NCBI GenBank assembly: GCA_964370605.1
Contig: CAYJJX010000001.1
Coordinates: forward strand, 124,001-188,000
Direction: 5' to 3'
DNA from: CAYJBH01 sp964370605
GTDB lineage: Bacteria; Bacillota; Clostridia; Oscillospirales; Ruminococcaceae
DNA: 64,000 nucleotides
Below, in pieces: positions 46,066 to 55,093 of this stretch; within the stretch, counting starts at the first letter, position 1; each line of letters opens with the position of its first letter. Under the pieces are notes generated by a model. The model saw only the letters and a program-made list of their open reading frames with translations, was not told where the DNA came from and ran no database searches. Position numbers and translations under genes: made by a program.

Positions 46066-46087
46066 CTGTCACAAACATTTGTGCCAA
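46066..46087 (+). promoter_or_regulatory. MtlR-like operator upstream of the hexitol PTS operon
   Basis: An inverted repeat CTGTCACA-AACATT-TGTGCCAA lies 17 bases before the -35 box of the operon promoter. As I recall, MtlR of Geobacillus binds TTGNCACA/TGTGNCAA repeats with a shorter spacer. The position suits an activator. The gap 45853-46193 otherwise holds the promoter and a smaller TTGAAGTTCAA palindrome (46090-46100). Confidence 0.5.
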
Positions 46088-46104
46088 ACTTGAAGTTCAA
46101 ATGC

Positions 46105-46133
46105 TTGAATATGTAAATATGAGGTGGTATACT
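46105..46133 (+). promoter_or_regulatory. promoter of the hexitol PTS operon
   Basis: TTGAAT at 46105-46110 and TATACT at 46128-46133 with a 17-base spacer. It lies 60 bases before the chosen mtlA start and inside the open frame that would begin at 46101, which supports the later start. Confidence 0.65.
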
Positions 46134-46193
46134 TTAGTCAAAGGATACATGAAGCGCGCACATGTGTCACAAAAATTAGTAGGAGTTTATGTG

Positions 46194-47603
46194 ATGAAAC
46201 AAGGAGTTCAAAAATTTGGGCGGTTTCTGAGCGGCATGGTTATGCCGAACATCGGAGCATTTATCGCTTGGGGTATCATAACTGCGCTATTTATTGAAGA
46301 CGGCTGGCTACCAAATGAAAGTTTGGCAGAACTTGTCAGCCCGATGTTGAAGTATCTTTTGCCACTATTAATCGGTTATACCGGAGGTAAGGCAATCAGC
46401 GATGTTCGCGGTGGTGTTGTTGCGGCGATCGCAACATTTGGTGTAATATCCGGATCGGAAATCCCGATGCTACTCGGAGCCATGATAGTCGGCCCTCTAA
46501 GTGGTATTATAGTAAAGAAATTCGATGATTTAACCCAAAGCAAAATACCAGCCGGATTTGAAATGTTGGTAAACAATTTTTCTGCCGGAATCATCGGTAC
46601 AATTTTGCTGATCATTGGCTATTATGGAGTCGGTCCACTGGTTACGATCGGTACAAATGCACTCGGTGAGGGTGTTGGTTTTCTTGTTGAACACGGTCTG
46701 TTGCCGATCACAGCAATCTTTGTAGAACCTGCAAAAGTACTTTTCCTTAACAATGCGATAAACCACGGTGTGTTCACCCCACTCGGAGCAGAGCAGGTGA
46801 GTGAGCTTGGGAAATCCGTTTTTTACATGATAGAATCAAACCCCGGCCCCGGTCTTGGACTGCTTCTTGCATTCATGGTTGCCGGTAAAGGCAGTGCACG
46901 TAGCAGTGCATCAGGTGCGGCAGTCATCCATTTCTTTGGCGGTATTCATGAACTGTATTTCCCATATGTACTTATGAAACCGATAACCTTGTTGGCACTT
47001 ATTGCAGGCGGAGCAACCGGAACGTTTATTTTTTCCACCTTCGGTGGTGGTCTGACAGGAGCTGCATCACCGGGAAGCATCATTGCACAGATGATTATGA
47101 CACCGGCAGGAGCACACATTCCGAATATCCTGGGCATAGCGGCATCAGCAGTTGTTACGTTCTTGATTGCGGCAGTACTAATCAAGAGAGGCGCGAACAA
47201 TGAAGATGACATTGAAGAAGCGCAAAAGAAGATAAAAGATATGAAAGCGGCATCAAAAGGCAAAATGGTAGAACAGGCAGTCGAGATCGCAGCGGCACCG
47301 GTACAAAGCCTTGCCGATGTTGCACTGATAATATTTGCATGTGATGCAGGCATGGGAAGTAGTGCAATGGGTGCCACAAAACTGAGAAAGAAACTGAAAG
47401 ACAATGGCATAGAAGGCATTACGGTTAAACACTCTCCTGTATCGGAAATACCGAAAGAAGCACAGGTGGTGGTGACACATGTACAGCTCAAAGAACGAGC
47501 ACAACAGGCAAATGCCACTGCACATCTTGTGACTATAACCGACTTTTTGTCGGCACCGGAATATGAGGAATTGATAGCGAAACTAAAAGAAGACAGAAAA
47601 TAA
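46194..47603 (+). CDS. mtlA: PTS mannitol-type transporter EIICB
   Basis: A 469-residue PTS permease of the mannitol/fructose family. The EIIC part (1-340, about eight helices) imports the hexitol and the EIIB part (about 375-469) phosphorylates it through Cys383 in FACDAGMGSSAMG (Cys384 in E. coli MtlA). EIIA is a separate protein here (49971-50396). AGGAG lies upstream of the ATG at 46194. It leads an operon that also encodes HPr, regulator, EIIA, a kinase, a dehydrogenase and EI. Confidence 0.92.
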   Translation: MKQGVQKFGRFLSGMVMPNIGAFIAWGIITALFIEDGWLPNESLAELVSPMLKYLLPLLIGYTGGKAISDVRGGVVAAIATFGVISGSEIPMLLGAMIVGPLSGIIVKKFDDLTQSKIPAGFEMLVNNFSAGIIGTILLIIGYYGVGPLVTIGTNALGEGVGFLVEHGLLPITAIFVEPAKVLFLNNAINHGVFTPLGAEQVSELGKSVFYMIESNPGPGLGLLLAFMVAGKGSARSSASGAAVIHFFGGIHELYFPYVLMKPITLLALIAGGATGTFIFSTFGGGLTGAASPGSIIAQMIMTPAGAHIPNILGIAASAVVTFLIAAVLIKRGANNEDDIEEAQKKIKDMKAASKGKMVEQAVEIAAAPVQSLADVALIIFACDAGMGSSAMGATKLRKKLKDNGIEGITVKHSPVSEIPKEAQVVVTHVQLKERAQQANATAHLVTITDFLSAPEYEELIAKLKEDRK

Positions 47604-47629
47604 CTACTAAATAAGACAAGGAGTTTATC

Positions 47630-47887
47630 ATGACAGAGTTTAAATACACAATAGTAGACGAGCACGGTATTCATGCAAGACCGGCAGGAGAACTGGTGAA
47701 GTTGATGCAAAGCTTTGAATGTGACATCACCTTTACAAAAGGAGAAAAAAAGGCTAGCGGAAAAAAACTGTTTGCGGTTATGGGGATGGCGGTCAAAAAA
47801 GGTGAAGAGATTACCGTAAGCTGTGATGGAGCAGATGAGGCACAAGCATCTGAGGCGGCACAAAAATTCCTTAGCGAAAATCTTTAA
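47630..47887 (+). CDS. HPr-family phosphocarrier with Lys at position 46
   Basis: An 85-residue HPr. The phosphorylated His15 is in the normal GIHARPAG context, so it can carry phosphate from EI to EIIA. Aligned without gaps to Bacillus HPr (K45-S46), residues 45-46 here are K45-K46, so the serine phosphorylated by HPr kinase is missing. The KKLFAVMGMAVKKG helix is otherwise like HPr. It is likely the dedicated carrier of this operon and would escape regulation by HPr kinase, much as Crh/FPr-type variants differ from ordinary HPr. It follows mtlA by 26 bases with an AAGGAG site. Confidence 0.9.
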   Translation: MTEFKYTIVDEHGIHARPAGELVKLMQSFECDITFTKGEKKASGKKLFAVMGMAVKKGEEITVSCDGADEAQASEAAQKFLSENL

Positions 47888-47913
47888 AAGATACATACCG
47901 AATGAGGAGTAGC

Positions 47914-49944
47914 ATGTATTCGATACCACAGCGACTAAGTAAGATATTTACAGAGCTTTTTATTGCAAATGGCCCTGTAAGTGTGGCGACACTTGCCTCC
48001 TCTCTCGGTGTCAGCAGAAGAACGATATTTCGTGAGCTTGAAAATGTAGATCTGGTGCTGAAAAAATTCAATCTTAAATTGGCAACCACGGTGGGCGAAG
48101 GACTTTATCTAAGCGGCGATGAGCAGGATATCTACAGGCTGAAAGAGGTTGTTGATGCTCAACGTGAGAGTCTTGCCACGGACAAGGAACTTCGCCGAAT
48201 AGCCTTGGTACTGCTATTACTTGATAACACACAGTGGAAAAAATTATACCACTTTTCAAGTGTGCTTGAAGTGAGTGAGGCAACGGTCAGTTTAGATCTG
48301 GATGTTTTAGAACAAGAATTGCAGGGGTATAATATTCAGCTGTTGCGCAAAAAAGGAATCGGAGTCCTAATAAACGGTACCGAACTTAACATCAGAACCG
48401 CATATGTGAATTATCTGCTGAAAGCTCAGACCGGTTCGAAACTTGCAACAACAATGGAAGAAATACTTCCACCCGATATAACTCGCGGAGTCCGCGATAT
48501 ATTGGAAGAGCAATCAATATTTATTAACTGGATGACAAAAGATGCTCTTCTTATCATATCCTATCGATTAATAGTCCAGATTTCCAGGATAAAGTCGGGC
48601 TTGACATTGGCGGCGAGTGAAGTGAAAAAATTGAATACACTTTACAGTGAAGTCGCTAAAAAACTTGCTGCGGAACTGGAATACTATTTCAACATTGAGA
48701 TAGCAGAGGAAGAGCTTGACTATCTTGTCGAGGGACTGCGAGCCGCGAGGACAAAAACGGGCAGTGAATTCTATGAAGACGAAAGCGTAGCCTTTGCACG
48801 GGCGCAAAGTCTCGCCTATAGAATGATAGAACGTTTTGACAGTAGGCTGGCACCGACCTTGAAAACAAACGACGAATTGGTGAGAGGATTGAGTATCCAT
48901 CTTTGGTCGGCGATAGTTCGAATCGAAAGAGGCTACAAGATAAAGGATCCTCTCGGCGGTCAGTTGAAGGCAGAATATCCCGACATATATCGAAACACCG
49001 AGTATGCATGTAGCGTTTTAAGCGAAGAACTTGCATGTCCGATACCGGATGAGGAGATCACCTGTGTGGCAACCCATTTCGGAGCGGCGGTCATGCAGAT
49101 AGGACAAAATCAAATGAAACGCAGATTGCGTGTCGGAGTGATTTGTCTTGGAGGAATCGGCGTTTCCTATATGATGGCAGGTCAGGTGAAGAAATTGTTC
49201 GGTAAAGATGTCATCACCGAAGTGTGTGAATACAACCAACCTTACAGTTATAAAGATTGTGATCTGTTGATTTCGACAAACGCAGTGCCCGACACCGACA
49301 AGCCGGTCGTCATTGCACATCCGATGTTGACCGAAACCGAAGTTTCACAAATCAGAAGATTGATTGACACACTCGCTGTGACAAATTCAAAGGAAGACAG
49401 AGATTCAAAAGCGCAATCTTTTACCGAAAATTTAGGGGTGGCGATAGAGCATACCAAAAGTATTGAACACATACTCAAAAATTTTGCAGTGATAGAGATA
49501 AAACAGAGCATGAATATCGAGGAACTCGCAGAGTTTGCGGGCTATCGCTTTGCAAACAGTCACCGTGACGGCGAGAAGATATTTTCCAGCCTTATGGCTA
49601 GAGAAAGGATGGCAACACAGCTTATAGAGCAACTTGGGATCGTGTTGCTACATTGTAGTACCGATGGCGTTAAAAATCCGCTAATTGTACTATTTCATCC
49701 GCAAGACGGTGCGTTTGTGAACTCGGAAGGACAGACAGCAAAAAGTTGTTTGCTTATACTCATTCCACAGAATTCATCGACGCAATTGAAAGAAGTGATA
49801 GGTGCAATAAGCAGTTCACTCATTGAGGACGAGCAGTTTCTACAATCGATTGTCAATGCAGATGAAAAAACAGTAAGGCCAAAACTTGAACTTATATTTT
49901 CCATCCATCTCGCGGACTACTTTCGGGACCGTTTTGGCGGATGA
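47914..49944 (+). CDS. mtlR: MtlR-type PRD-containing transcriptional activator
   Basis: A 676-residue regulator. Two N-terminal helix-turn-helix units (SLGVSRRTIFRELENV and LEVSEATVSLDLDVLEQEL) precede two PTS-regulation domains (about 180-400), an EIIB-like domain (about 405-490, with CLGGIGVSYMM) and an EIIA-like domain (about 530-676, with LLHCS in place of IPHG). MtlR proteins are activated or inhibited by phosphorylation through HPr and the EII proteins. The ATG at 47914 has GAGGAG upstream. It sits between HPr and EIIA and probably activates the operon through the repeat at 46066-46087. Confidence 0.88.
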   Translation: MYSIPQRLSKIFTELFIANGPVSVATLASSLGVSRRTIFRELENVDLVLKKFNLKLATTVGEGLYLSGDEQDIYRLKEVVDAQRESLATDKELRRIALVLLLLDNTQWKKLYHFSSVLEVSEATVSLDLDVLEQELQGYNIQLLRKKGIGVLINGTELNIRTAYVNYLLKAQTGSKLATTMEEILPPDITRGVRDILEEQSIFINWMTKDALLIISYRLIVQISRIKSGLTLAASEVKKLNTLYSEVAKKLAAELEYYFNIEIAEEELDYLVEGLRAARTKTGSEFYEDESVAFARAQSLAYRMIERFDSRLAPTLKTNDELVRGLSIHLWSAIVRIERGYKIKDPLGGQLKAEYPDIYRNTEYACSVLSEELACPIPDEEITCVATHFGAAVMQIGQNQMKRRLRVGVICLGGIGVSYMMAGQVKKLFGKDVITEVCEYNQPYSYKDCDLLISTNAVPDTDKPVVIAHPMLTETEVSQIRRLIDTLAVTNSKEDRDSKAQSFTENLGVAIEHTKSIEHILKNFAVIEIKQSMNIEELAEFAGYRFANSHRDGEKIFSSLMARERMATQLIEQLGIVLLHCSTDGVKNPLIVLFHPQDGAFVNSEGQTAKSCLLILIPQNSSTQLKEVIGAISSSLIEDEQFLQSIVNADEKTVRPKLELIFSIHLADYFRDRFGG

Positions 49945-49970
49945 TAACAACAAATGAAAGGGACACTATT

Positions 49971-50396
49971 ATGCTAAACAATACTGAAATTATTTTGAAT
50001 CAAGCGTCGGAGCATAAAGACGATGCGATCAAAAGGTGTGGAGAACTTCTTTGTAACGCAGGGTATGTTTCATCAGAGTATACCGAGGGCATGTTGAAGA
50101 GAGATAATAGTTTCTCGACTGCAATCGGCAACCTTATTGCCATACCTCATGGCGAAAAAGACTATGCAAAGTATATCAAGAAGACAGGCCTTTGTGTAAT
50201 CACCTATCCGGACGGAATCGAATGGGGAGGAAACACCGTGAAGTTGGTGATAGGCATAGCCGCACTTGGAGACGAACACCTTGAGATTCTTGAGAACATT
50301 GTCGAGGTGCTGGAGGACGAAGACGACGTCGAAAAACTTGTGCAAGCCTCCGATGCCGACAGCCTCACAGCGATTTTTGCCGCAGGACAGGCATAA
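49971..50396 (+). CDS. mtlF: PTS mannitol-type EIIA
   Basis: A 141-residue EIIA of the mannitol/fructose class with the phospho-accepting His60 in LIAIPHG. It carries phosphate from HPr to the EIIB domain of MtlA. The ATG at 49971 follows GAAAGGG by 8 bases; the open frame reaches back to 49941, overlapping the mtlR stop. It is 46 bases upstream of the kinase gene. Confidence 0.93.
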   Translation: MLNNTEIILNQASEHKDDAIKRCGELLCNAGYVSSEYTEGMLKRDNSFSTAIGNLIAIPHGEKDYAKYIKKTGLCVITYPDGIEWGGNTVKLVIGIAALGDEHLEILENIVEVLEDEDDVEKLVQASDADSLTAIFAAGQA

Positions 50397-50442
50397 ACGG
50401 TATTTCCAATTGTATAGTATCGAGAAAGGAGTGGTTGCAGAT

Positions 50443-51372
50443 ATGATAGTTGCCGTAACTTTAAATCCGGCATTGGACAAGACAGTCACCATCGACACCT
50501 TGAAACCGGGCGGGCTCAATCGGATTCAATCGGTAACGGTAGATCCGGGAGGAAAGGGTGTGAACGTCGCAAAGATGGCAAAAGTGCTCGGCGTAGAGTG
50601 TGTAGCGACCGGCTTTTGCGGCGGCGAAGGTGGCAAGGAGTTGACAAGTAGGTTAGAAAACCTTGGCATAAAGCACGATTTTGTGGAGATTGTCTGCAAC
50701 ACACGTACCAACACAAAGGTTTTGGACGAGCGTTACGGTATAACGGAACTCAACGAGGCCGGAGCAAATGTAACAGAGCAAGAGGAGGAACTTCTTGCAG
50801 CGAAACTCTTGTCGTATGCCGGCGATAATACGATATATGTATTGTCGGGAAGCACCCACGCTAGCGCCAAGCCGGAGTATTATCACCGTCTCATTACCAT
50901 GTTGAAGGGAAAGGGTAAAGCGGTATTGTTTGATGCCGATGGCGCTGCATTCAGAAGTTCGGTAGGTGCCATTCCCAGTTTTATCAAGCCCAACAACGAG
51001 GAGTTGTCAAGTTACTGCGGTAAAGAGGAAATGTCGTTTGAACAGATGTACGATGCTTGTAAAGAGTTTATCCGAGACGGAATAGAACTGGTCACCCTTT
51101 CAATGGGCCCAAAAGGAGCGGCATTTATCACCAAAGACGAGTCTTATTTTGTGCAGGCGTTGGATGTGGAAGTTTCGTCTACGGTGGGTGCCGGAGACAG
51201 TATGGTGGCGGCGGTTGCCTGCGCTAAACAGCTGGGATACTCTCTTGCCGACACGGCTAGACTTGCTGTAGCATGTAGCTCCGGAGCTGTTACTACTCAG
51301 GGGACAAATCCGCCAACGGCAGAGCTGGTGGAAGAGCTGAAAAAGCAAGTGGTTTTACAACCTATTAGCTAA
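50443..51372 (+). CDS. fruK: 1-phosphofructokinase-type PfkB kinase
   Basis: A 309-residue sugar-phosphate kinase of the FruK/LacC group. The start MIVAVTLNPALDKTV and the GGKGVNVAKM motif are typical of 1-phosphofructokinase, as is the catalytic Asp252 in GAGDS. It converts fructose-1-phosphate to fructose-1,6-bisphosphate; tagatose-6-phosphate is the main alternative. Finding it in a mannitol-type operon without MtlD points to fructose-1-phosphate as an intermediate. The ATG at 50443 follows GAAAGGAG; the frame is open from 50266. Confidence 0.82.
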   Translation: MIVAVTLNPALDKTVTIDTLKPGGLNRIQSVTVDPGGKGVNVAKMAKVLGVECVATGFCGGEGGKELTSRLENLGIKHDFVEIVCNTRTNTKVLDERYGITELNEAGANVTEQEEELLAAKLLSYAGDNTIYVLSGSTHASAKPEYYHRLITMLKGKGKAVLFDADGAAFRSSVGAIPSFIKPNNEELSSYCGKEEMSFEQMYDACKEFIRDGIELVTLSMGPKGAAFITKDESYFVQALDVEVSSTVGAGDSMVAAVACAKQLGYSLADTARLAVACSSGAVTTQGTNPPTAELVEELKKQVVLQPIS

Positions 51373-51391
51373 TTATAATAAAGGAGAACAG

Positions 51392-52651
51392 ATGAACACA
51401 AGAGCAATAAGGATGTACGGAGCCGACGACCTTCGCGTCGAGGAGTTTACCTTACCCGAGATAAAACAGAACGAAATATTGGTGAAGATAATAACAGACA
51501 GTGTCTGTATGTCTACCTATAAACTGCTGAGACAGGGTGCACAACATAAGCGCTGCCCTAAAAATGTGGCAACAAACCCTATCATTATCGGTCATGAGTT
51601 TTCCGGAACCATTGTTGAGGTCGGCGAAAAATGGCAAAATGAGTTCAAAGCTGGGGAGCGCTTTGCATTGCAACCGGCACTGAACTATAAAGGCAGTTTG
51701 GCATCTCCCGGATATTCCTATGAGTTCTTCGGTGGTGCCGCCACATACGCCATTATTCCGCAAGAGGTCATGGAACTCGGCTGTCTTTTGCATTATGATG
51801 GTGAGGGGTATTTCAACGCCTCGCTCGGAGAGCCAATGAGTTGTATTATCGGTGGATACAATATTATGTACCACACCAATAAGGTGAACTATGACCACGC
51901 CATGGGAATAAAAGAGGGCGGAAATGTACTTATTCTGGGAGGCTGTGGGCCGATGGGACTTGGAGCTATTGAATATCCGATAGTTGCCGGTAACAGACCT
52001 AAACGAATTGTTGTCACCGATGTCGATACCGGACGTATCGAAAGGGCAAAAGAACTTATTTCGCCTGAGTTTGCTAAAGAGAACGGTGTAGAACTGTATT
52101 ATGTAAACCCAAATGACTACGAAGACCCATACAAGGCGTTGCTCGATATATCGCAGGGTGCAGGATATGATGATGTGTTTGTCTATGCTCCAATAAAACC
52201 CCTTGCCGAGCTAGGCGATAAATTGATGGCGTTTGATGGCTGTCTCAACTTCTTTGCAGGACCGACCGATAGCAACTTTACTGCCGAGATGAATCTATAC
52301 AACGTTCACTATATTTCAACCCATATCCTCGGAAGCACGGGCGGCAATACCGACGACCTGAAAGAGGCTCTTGAACTGTCTTCCAAGGGCAAAATACGGC
52401 CTGCGGTCATGGTCAGCCACATATGCGGACTTTCTTCAATAGCGCAAGCCACGGCCACACTTCCCGACATTCGTGCAGGAAAAATACTCGGCTATACACA
52501 GTTTGACCTTCCGCTAGTCGCGCTTGTTGAGTTCGAAGAACGTGGAAAAACTGATCCGCTTTTTGCCAAACTTGATGCAAGTGTGAAAAAACATAGCGGA
52601 CTTTGGAATGTAGAGGCAGAAAATATATTGTTGCAACACTTCGGTGTGTAG
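51392..52651 (+). CDS. SorE-like medium-chain dehydrogenase, probable hexitol-phosphate 2-dehydrogenase
   Basis: A 419-residue zinc-type dehydrogenase of the MDR family. It has the catalytic-zinc elements Cys39 (DSVCMST) and GHEF, and a Rossmann LGGCGPMGLGA, but not the four-cysteine structural zinc lobe. The overall pattern recalls L-sorbose-1-phosphate reductase (SorE), which acts at C2 of a 1-phosphate ketose. Here it would oxidise mannitol-1-phosphate (or another hexitol-1-phosphate) at C2 to fructose-1-phosphate. It is 20 bases after fruK, so the two enzymes are made together. The substrate is inferred and needs testing; sorbose is a real alternative. Confidence 0.75.
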   Translation: MNTRAIRMYGADDLRVEEFTLPEIKQNEILVKIITDSVCMSTYKLLRQGAQHKRCPKNVATNPIIIGHEFSGTIVEVGEKWQNEFKAGERFALQPALNYKGSLASPGYSYEFFGGAATYAIIPQEVMELGCLLHYDGEGYFNASLGEPMSCIIGGYNIMYHTNKVNYDHAMGIKEGGNVLILGGCGPMGLGAIEYPIVAGNRPKRIVVTDVDTGRIERAKELISPEFAKENGVELYYVNPNDYEDPYKALLDISQGAGYDDVFVYAPIKPLAELGDKLMAFDGCLNFFAGPTDSNFTAEMNLYNVHYISTHILGSTGGNTDDLKEALELSSKGKIRPAVMVSHICGLSSIAQATATLPDIRAGKILGYTQFDLPLVALVEFEERGKTDPLFAKLDASVKKHSGLWNVEAENILLQHFGV

Positions 52652-52690
52652 CGGCCGAATAAATTGTCTGAAATTGAAAGGAGCGGTTCT

Positions 52691-54310
52691 ATGATATCAT
52701 TAAAAGGCACAGGTGTGTCTCCCGGAATTGCAATTGGCAAGCTGCATTTTCCTAAAGAGCGTGTTATAGATTTTGAATTGCAACATACTGACGATACAGA
52801 AAAAGAGGTTAGCCGTTTCGAAAGCAGCAGAGCTCTCGCGGTTGCGCAACTTGGTGAACTTGCGGTGAAAACCGCAAATTCGCTTGGAAAACAAAACTCA
52901 TTGCTTTTTGAGATACATCAAATGATGCTGGAAGATCTTGATTATTGTGACACGGTCAAGGACACCATTAACGAAGAAAAAGTATGTGCAGAATATGCAG
53001 TAAGCAAGACGGCACAACAATTCGCCGCAATGTTCTCCGACATGGAAGATGAGTACATGAGAGAACGTGCCGCAGATGTCAAAGATGTGTCGATCAGGGT
53101 GATCGAAATTTTGACAGGAAAACAAAGTGAACAGGAGACGCTCGGAGAACCATGCGTCTACTGTGGTCTTGATTTTACTCCGAGTGAGACGGCACAGTTT
53201 GACAGAGAGATGGCACTTGCACTTGTGACATGTTATGGCAGTAAAAATTCGCACACCGCCATATTTGCACGTACCCTTGGGATTCCTGCAGTCATTGGAT
53301 TGAAGGACAGTCTGACACAGGATTTGGACGGAAAAATGGTTGCGCTTGACGGCGAGACCGGTGAGGTGTATGTTGAACCGGACGAAGAAACAATTTTGGC
53401 ATTCAAGGAAAAACAAAACAAGGGTGCCGAAAACGCAAAGCGGCTGGATGGATATCGCGGCAAGAAGACAGTTACCAAAGGTGGCAAGCTGATGAAGCTT
53501 TATGCGAACATCGGTTCACCTGCCGATGTTGAGGCGGTGCTACAAAACGATGCAGAAGGTATCGGGCTGTTCAGGAGCGAGTTTTTGTATCTGGAGAGCG
53601 ACGACTATCCGAGCGAAGAAACTCAGTATGCCGCATACTGCAAGGTTGCACAAGGAATGCAGGATCGACCGGTTATCATTCGTACACTGGATATAGGCGC
53701 CGATAAGCAGGCGGCATATTTCAAACTTCCGCAGGAAGAAAATCCGGCGATGGGAATGAGGGCAATCAGAATATGTCTGACAAAGACGGAGGTGTTCAAG
53801 ACACAACTGCGTGCCCTATATCGAGCCTCGGCGCACGGTAATATCAGCATAATGTTGCCGATGATTACATCGGTTGCAGAGGTGAAAAAAGCCAAAGATA
53901 TTATTAAAGAAGTAAAGGCGGAACTTTTGGCAGAGGGACATAAGATTGATGAGTATCTTCCTGTCGGAATAATGATAGAGACACCTGCCGCTGCCATAAT
54001 CAGCGACCTGCTCGCAAAGGAAGTGGACTTTTTCAGCATTGGAACCAATGATCTTATTCAATATACACTAGCTGCCGACCGACAAAATGAAAGTATATCT
54101 TCTTTTTGTGACGATCATCATGAGGCGGTGAAACGGTTGATAAAAATGACATGTGCCAATGCTCACAAACAGGGAATATGGGTGGGTATATGTGGTGAGC
54201 TTGCCGCAGACAAAGAGATGACCGAATTTTTTGTATCGGCAGAGGTGGATGAACTCTCGGTAACTCCCTCTCAGATACTTCCGCTCAGAGAAAGATTGAG
54301 CAAAGCATAA
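52691..54310 (+). CDS. ptsI: PTS enzyme I
   Basis: A 539-residue enzyme I, which takes phosphate from PEP and passes it to HPr. The active His188 lies in NSHTAIFAR; the PEP-binding barrel shows IGLFRSEFLY, GTNDLIQYTLAADR and CGELA. GAAAGGAG lies 7 bases before the ATG at 52691; a TTG at 52664 in frame has no such site. It closes the operon, 17 bases before the terminator. General EI genes are usually next to ptsH elsewhere, so this may be an extra, dedicated EI. Confidence 0.92.
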   Translation: MISLKGTGVSPGIAIGKLHFPKERVIDFELQHTDDTEKEVSRFESSRALAVAQLGELAVKTANSLGKQNSLLFEIHQMMLEDLDYCDTVKDTINEEKVCAEYAVSKTAQQFAAMFSDMEDEYMRERAADVKDVSIRVIEILTGKQSEQETLGEPCVYCGLDFTPSETAQFDREMALALVTCYGSKNSHTAIFARTLGIPAVIGLKDSLTQDLDGKMVALDGETGEVYVEPDEETILAFKEKQNKGAENAKRLDGYRGKKTVTKGGKLMKLYANIGSPADVEAVLQNDAEGIGLFRSEFLYLESDDYPSEETQYAAYCKVAQGMQDRPVIIRTLDIGADKQAAYFKLPQEENPAMGMRAIRICLTKTEVFKTQLRALYRASAHGNISIMLPMITSVAEVKKAKDIIKEVKAELLAEGHKIDEYLPVGIMIETPAAAIISDLLAKEVDFFSIGTNDLIQYTLAADRQNESISSFCDDHHEAVKRLIKMTCANAHKQGIWVGICGELAADKEMTEFFVSAEVDELSVTPSQILPLRERLSKA

Positions 54311-54327
54311 TTTGCTATCAGTAGAAC

Positions 54328-54367
54328 AAAGCGCAGCATGGTTTTTAGAAAAATCATGCTGCGCTTT
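54328..54367 (+). terminator. rho-independent terminator of the PTS operon
   Basis: A perfect 13-base stem (AAAGCGCAGCATG with 54355-54367) plus an inner TTTTT/AAAAA pairing. T residues follow the 3' arm. The gap 54311-54634 also holds a TATAAT-like element near 54514 that may be the -10 box for ogt; I see nothing else in it. Confidence 0.88.
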
Positions 54368-54634
54368 TATATGTGATTTGTTTCAAAAGATGAATTTTAC
54401 AGAAGTAAAGTGGTTCTTTCAAAGGTGATTATCGTAATACAAACAGTTTGTCGCTTAGCATAAATTAAATGTGTAAAAACAGGAAGAAATATTTGCGAAT
54501 TTGTGTTATAATATATTAGTATCGTAAGAAACGGGCTGTGCGCCTTATCGTGCCAGTTGCCTTTTTGTTTCTATCAAATTTATTGAAAATATTTTTTAGT
54601 TAATACTAACACATATTGAAAGGAACATCTAAAG

Positions 54635-55093
54635 ATGAAGTATGCAATTTATGACACAAAACTCGGTAAGATACGAGTTGAATACGATGCTGATACTGTA
54701 ACGCTTTTAAAAAAAGTCGCTGATGATACACAGGATTTCGGTGAAAAGAATGATGTTACCGAGGAGGTATATCGTCAACTGATCGAGTATCTGGACGGCA
54801 AACGAAAAGAGTTTACCTTCTGCTATGAGATGAGAGGAACTGAATTTCAAAAGAAAGTATGGAAAGCGCTGGTTGACATCCCATACGGCGAAACCCGTAC
54901 CTACAAAGAAGTGGCAACGGCGGTTGGAAACGATAAGGCGAGCCGCGCGGTAGGGCTTGCCAACAACAAAAATCCGATAAACATTGTGGTCCCTTGTCAT
55001 AGGGTGGTCGGGGCTAACGGCAAACTTGTCGGATACGCCGGCGGACTGGACATGAAAGAGGTTCTTCTTAACTTAGAAAGTGAGAACAGATGA
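54635..55093 (+). CDS. ogt: methylated-DNA--protein-cysteine methyltransferase
   Basis: A 152-residue DNA repair protein that moves the alkyl group from O6-methylguanine onto its own Cys121 in VVPCHRVVG. The recognition helix region TYKEVATAVGNDKASRAVG and the final GYAGGLDMKEVLL are present. It lacks the DNA-activating N-terminal Ada domain. GAAAGGA lies upstream. Its stop overlaps the next start (ATGA). Confidence 0.95.
   Translation: MKYAIYDTKLGKIRVEYDADTVTLLKKVADDTQDFGEKNDVTEEVYRQLIEYLDGKRKEFTFCYEMRGTEFQKKVWKALVDIPYGETRTYKEVATAVGNDKASRAVGLANNKNPINIVVPCHRVVGANGKLVGYAGGLDMKEVLLNLESENR

Noticed and set aside
46101..46193. Extended N terminus for the EIICB protein
   Set aside because: It would start upstream of the promoter -10 box and adds residues unlike the family; the ATG at 46194 has a good ribosome site.
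46946..47929. A 327-residue open frame on the minus strand across mtlA and HPr
   Set aside because: It is fully antisense to two clear PTS genes, is rich in Cys, Phe and Ser as antisense frames are, and has no ribosome site or family match.
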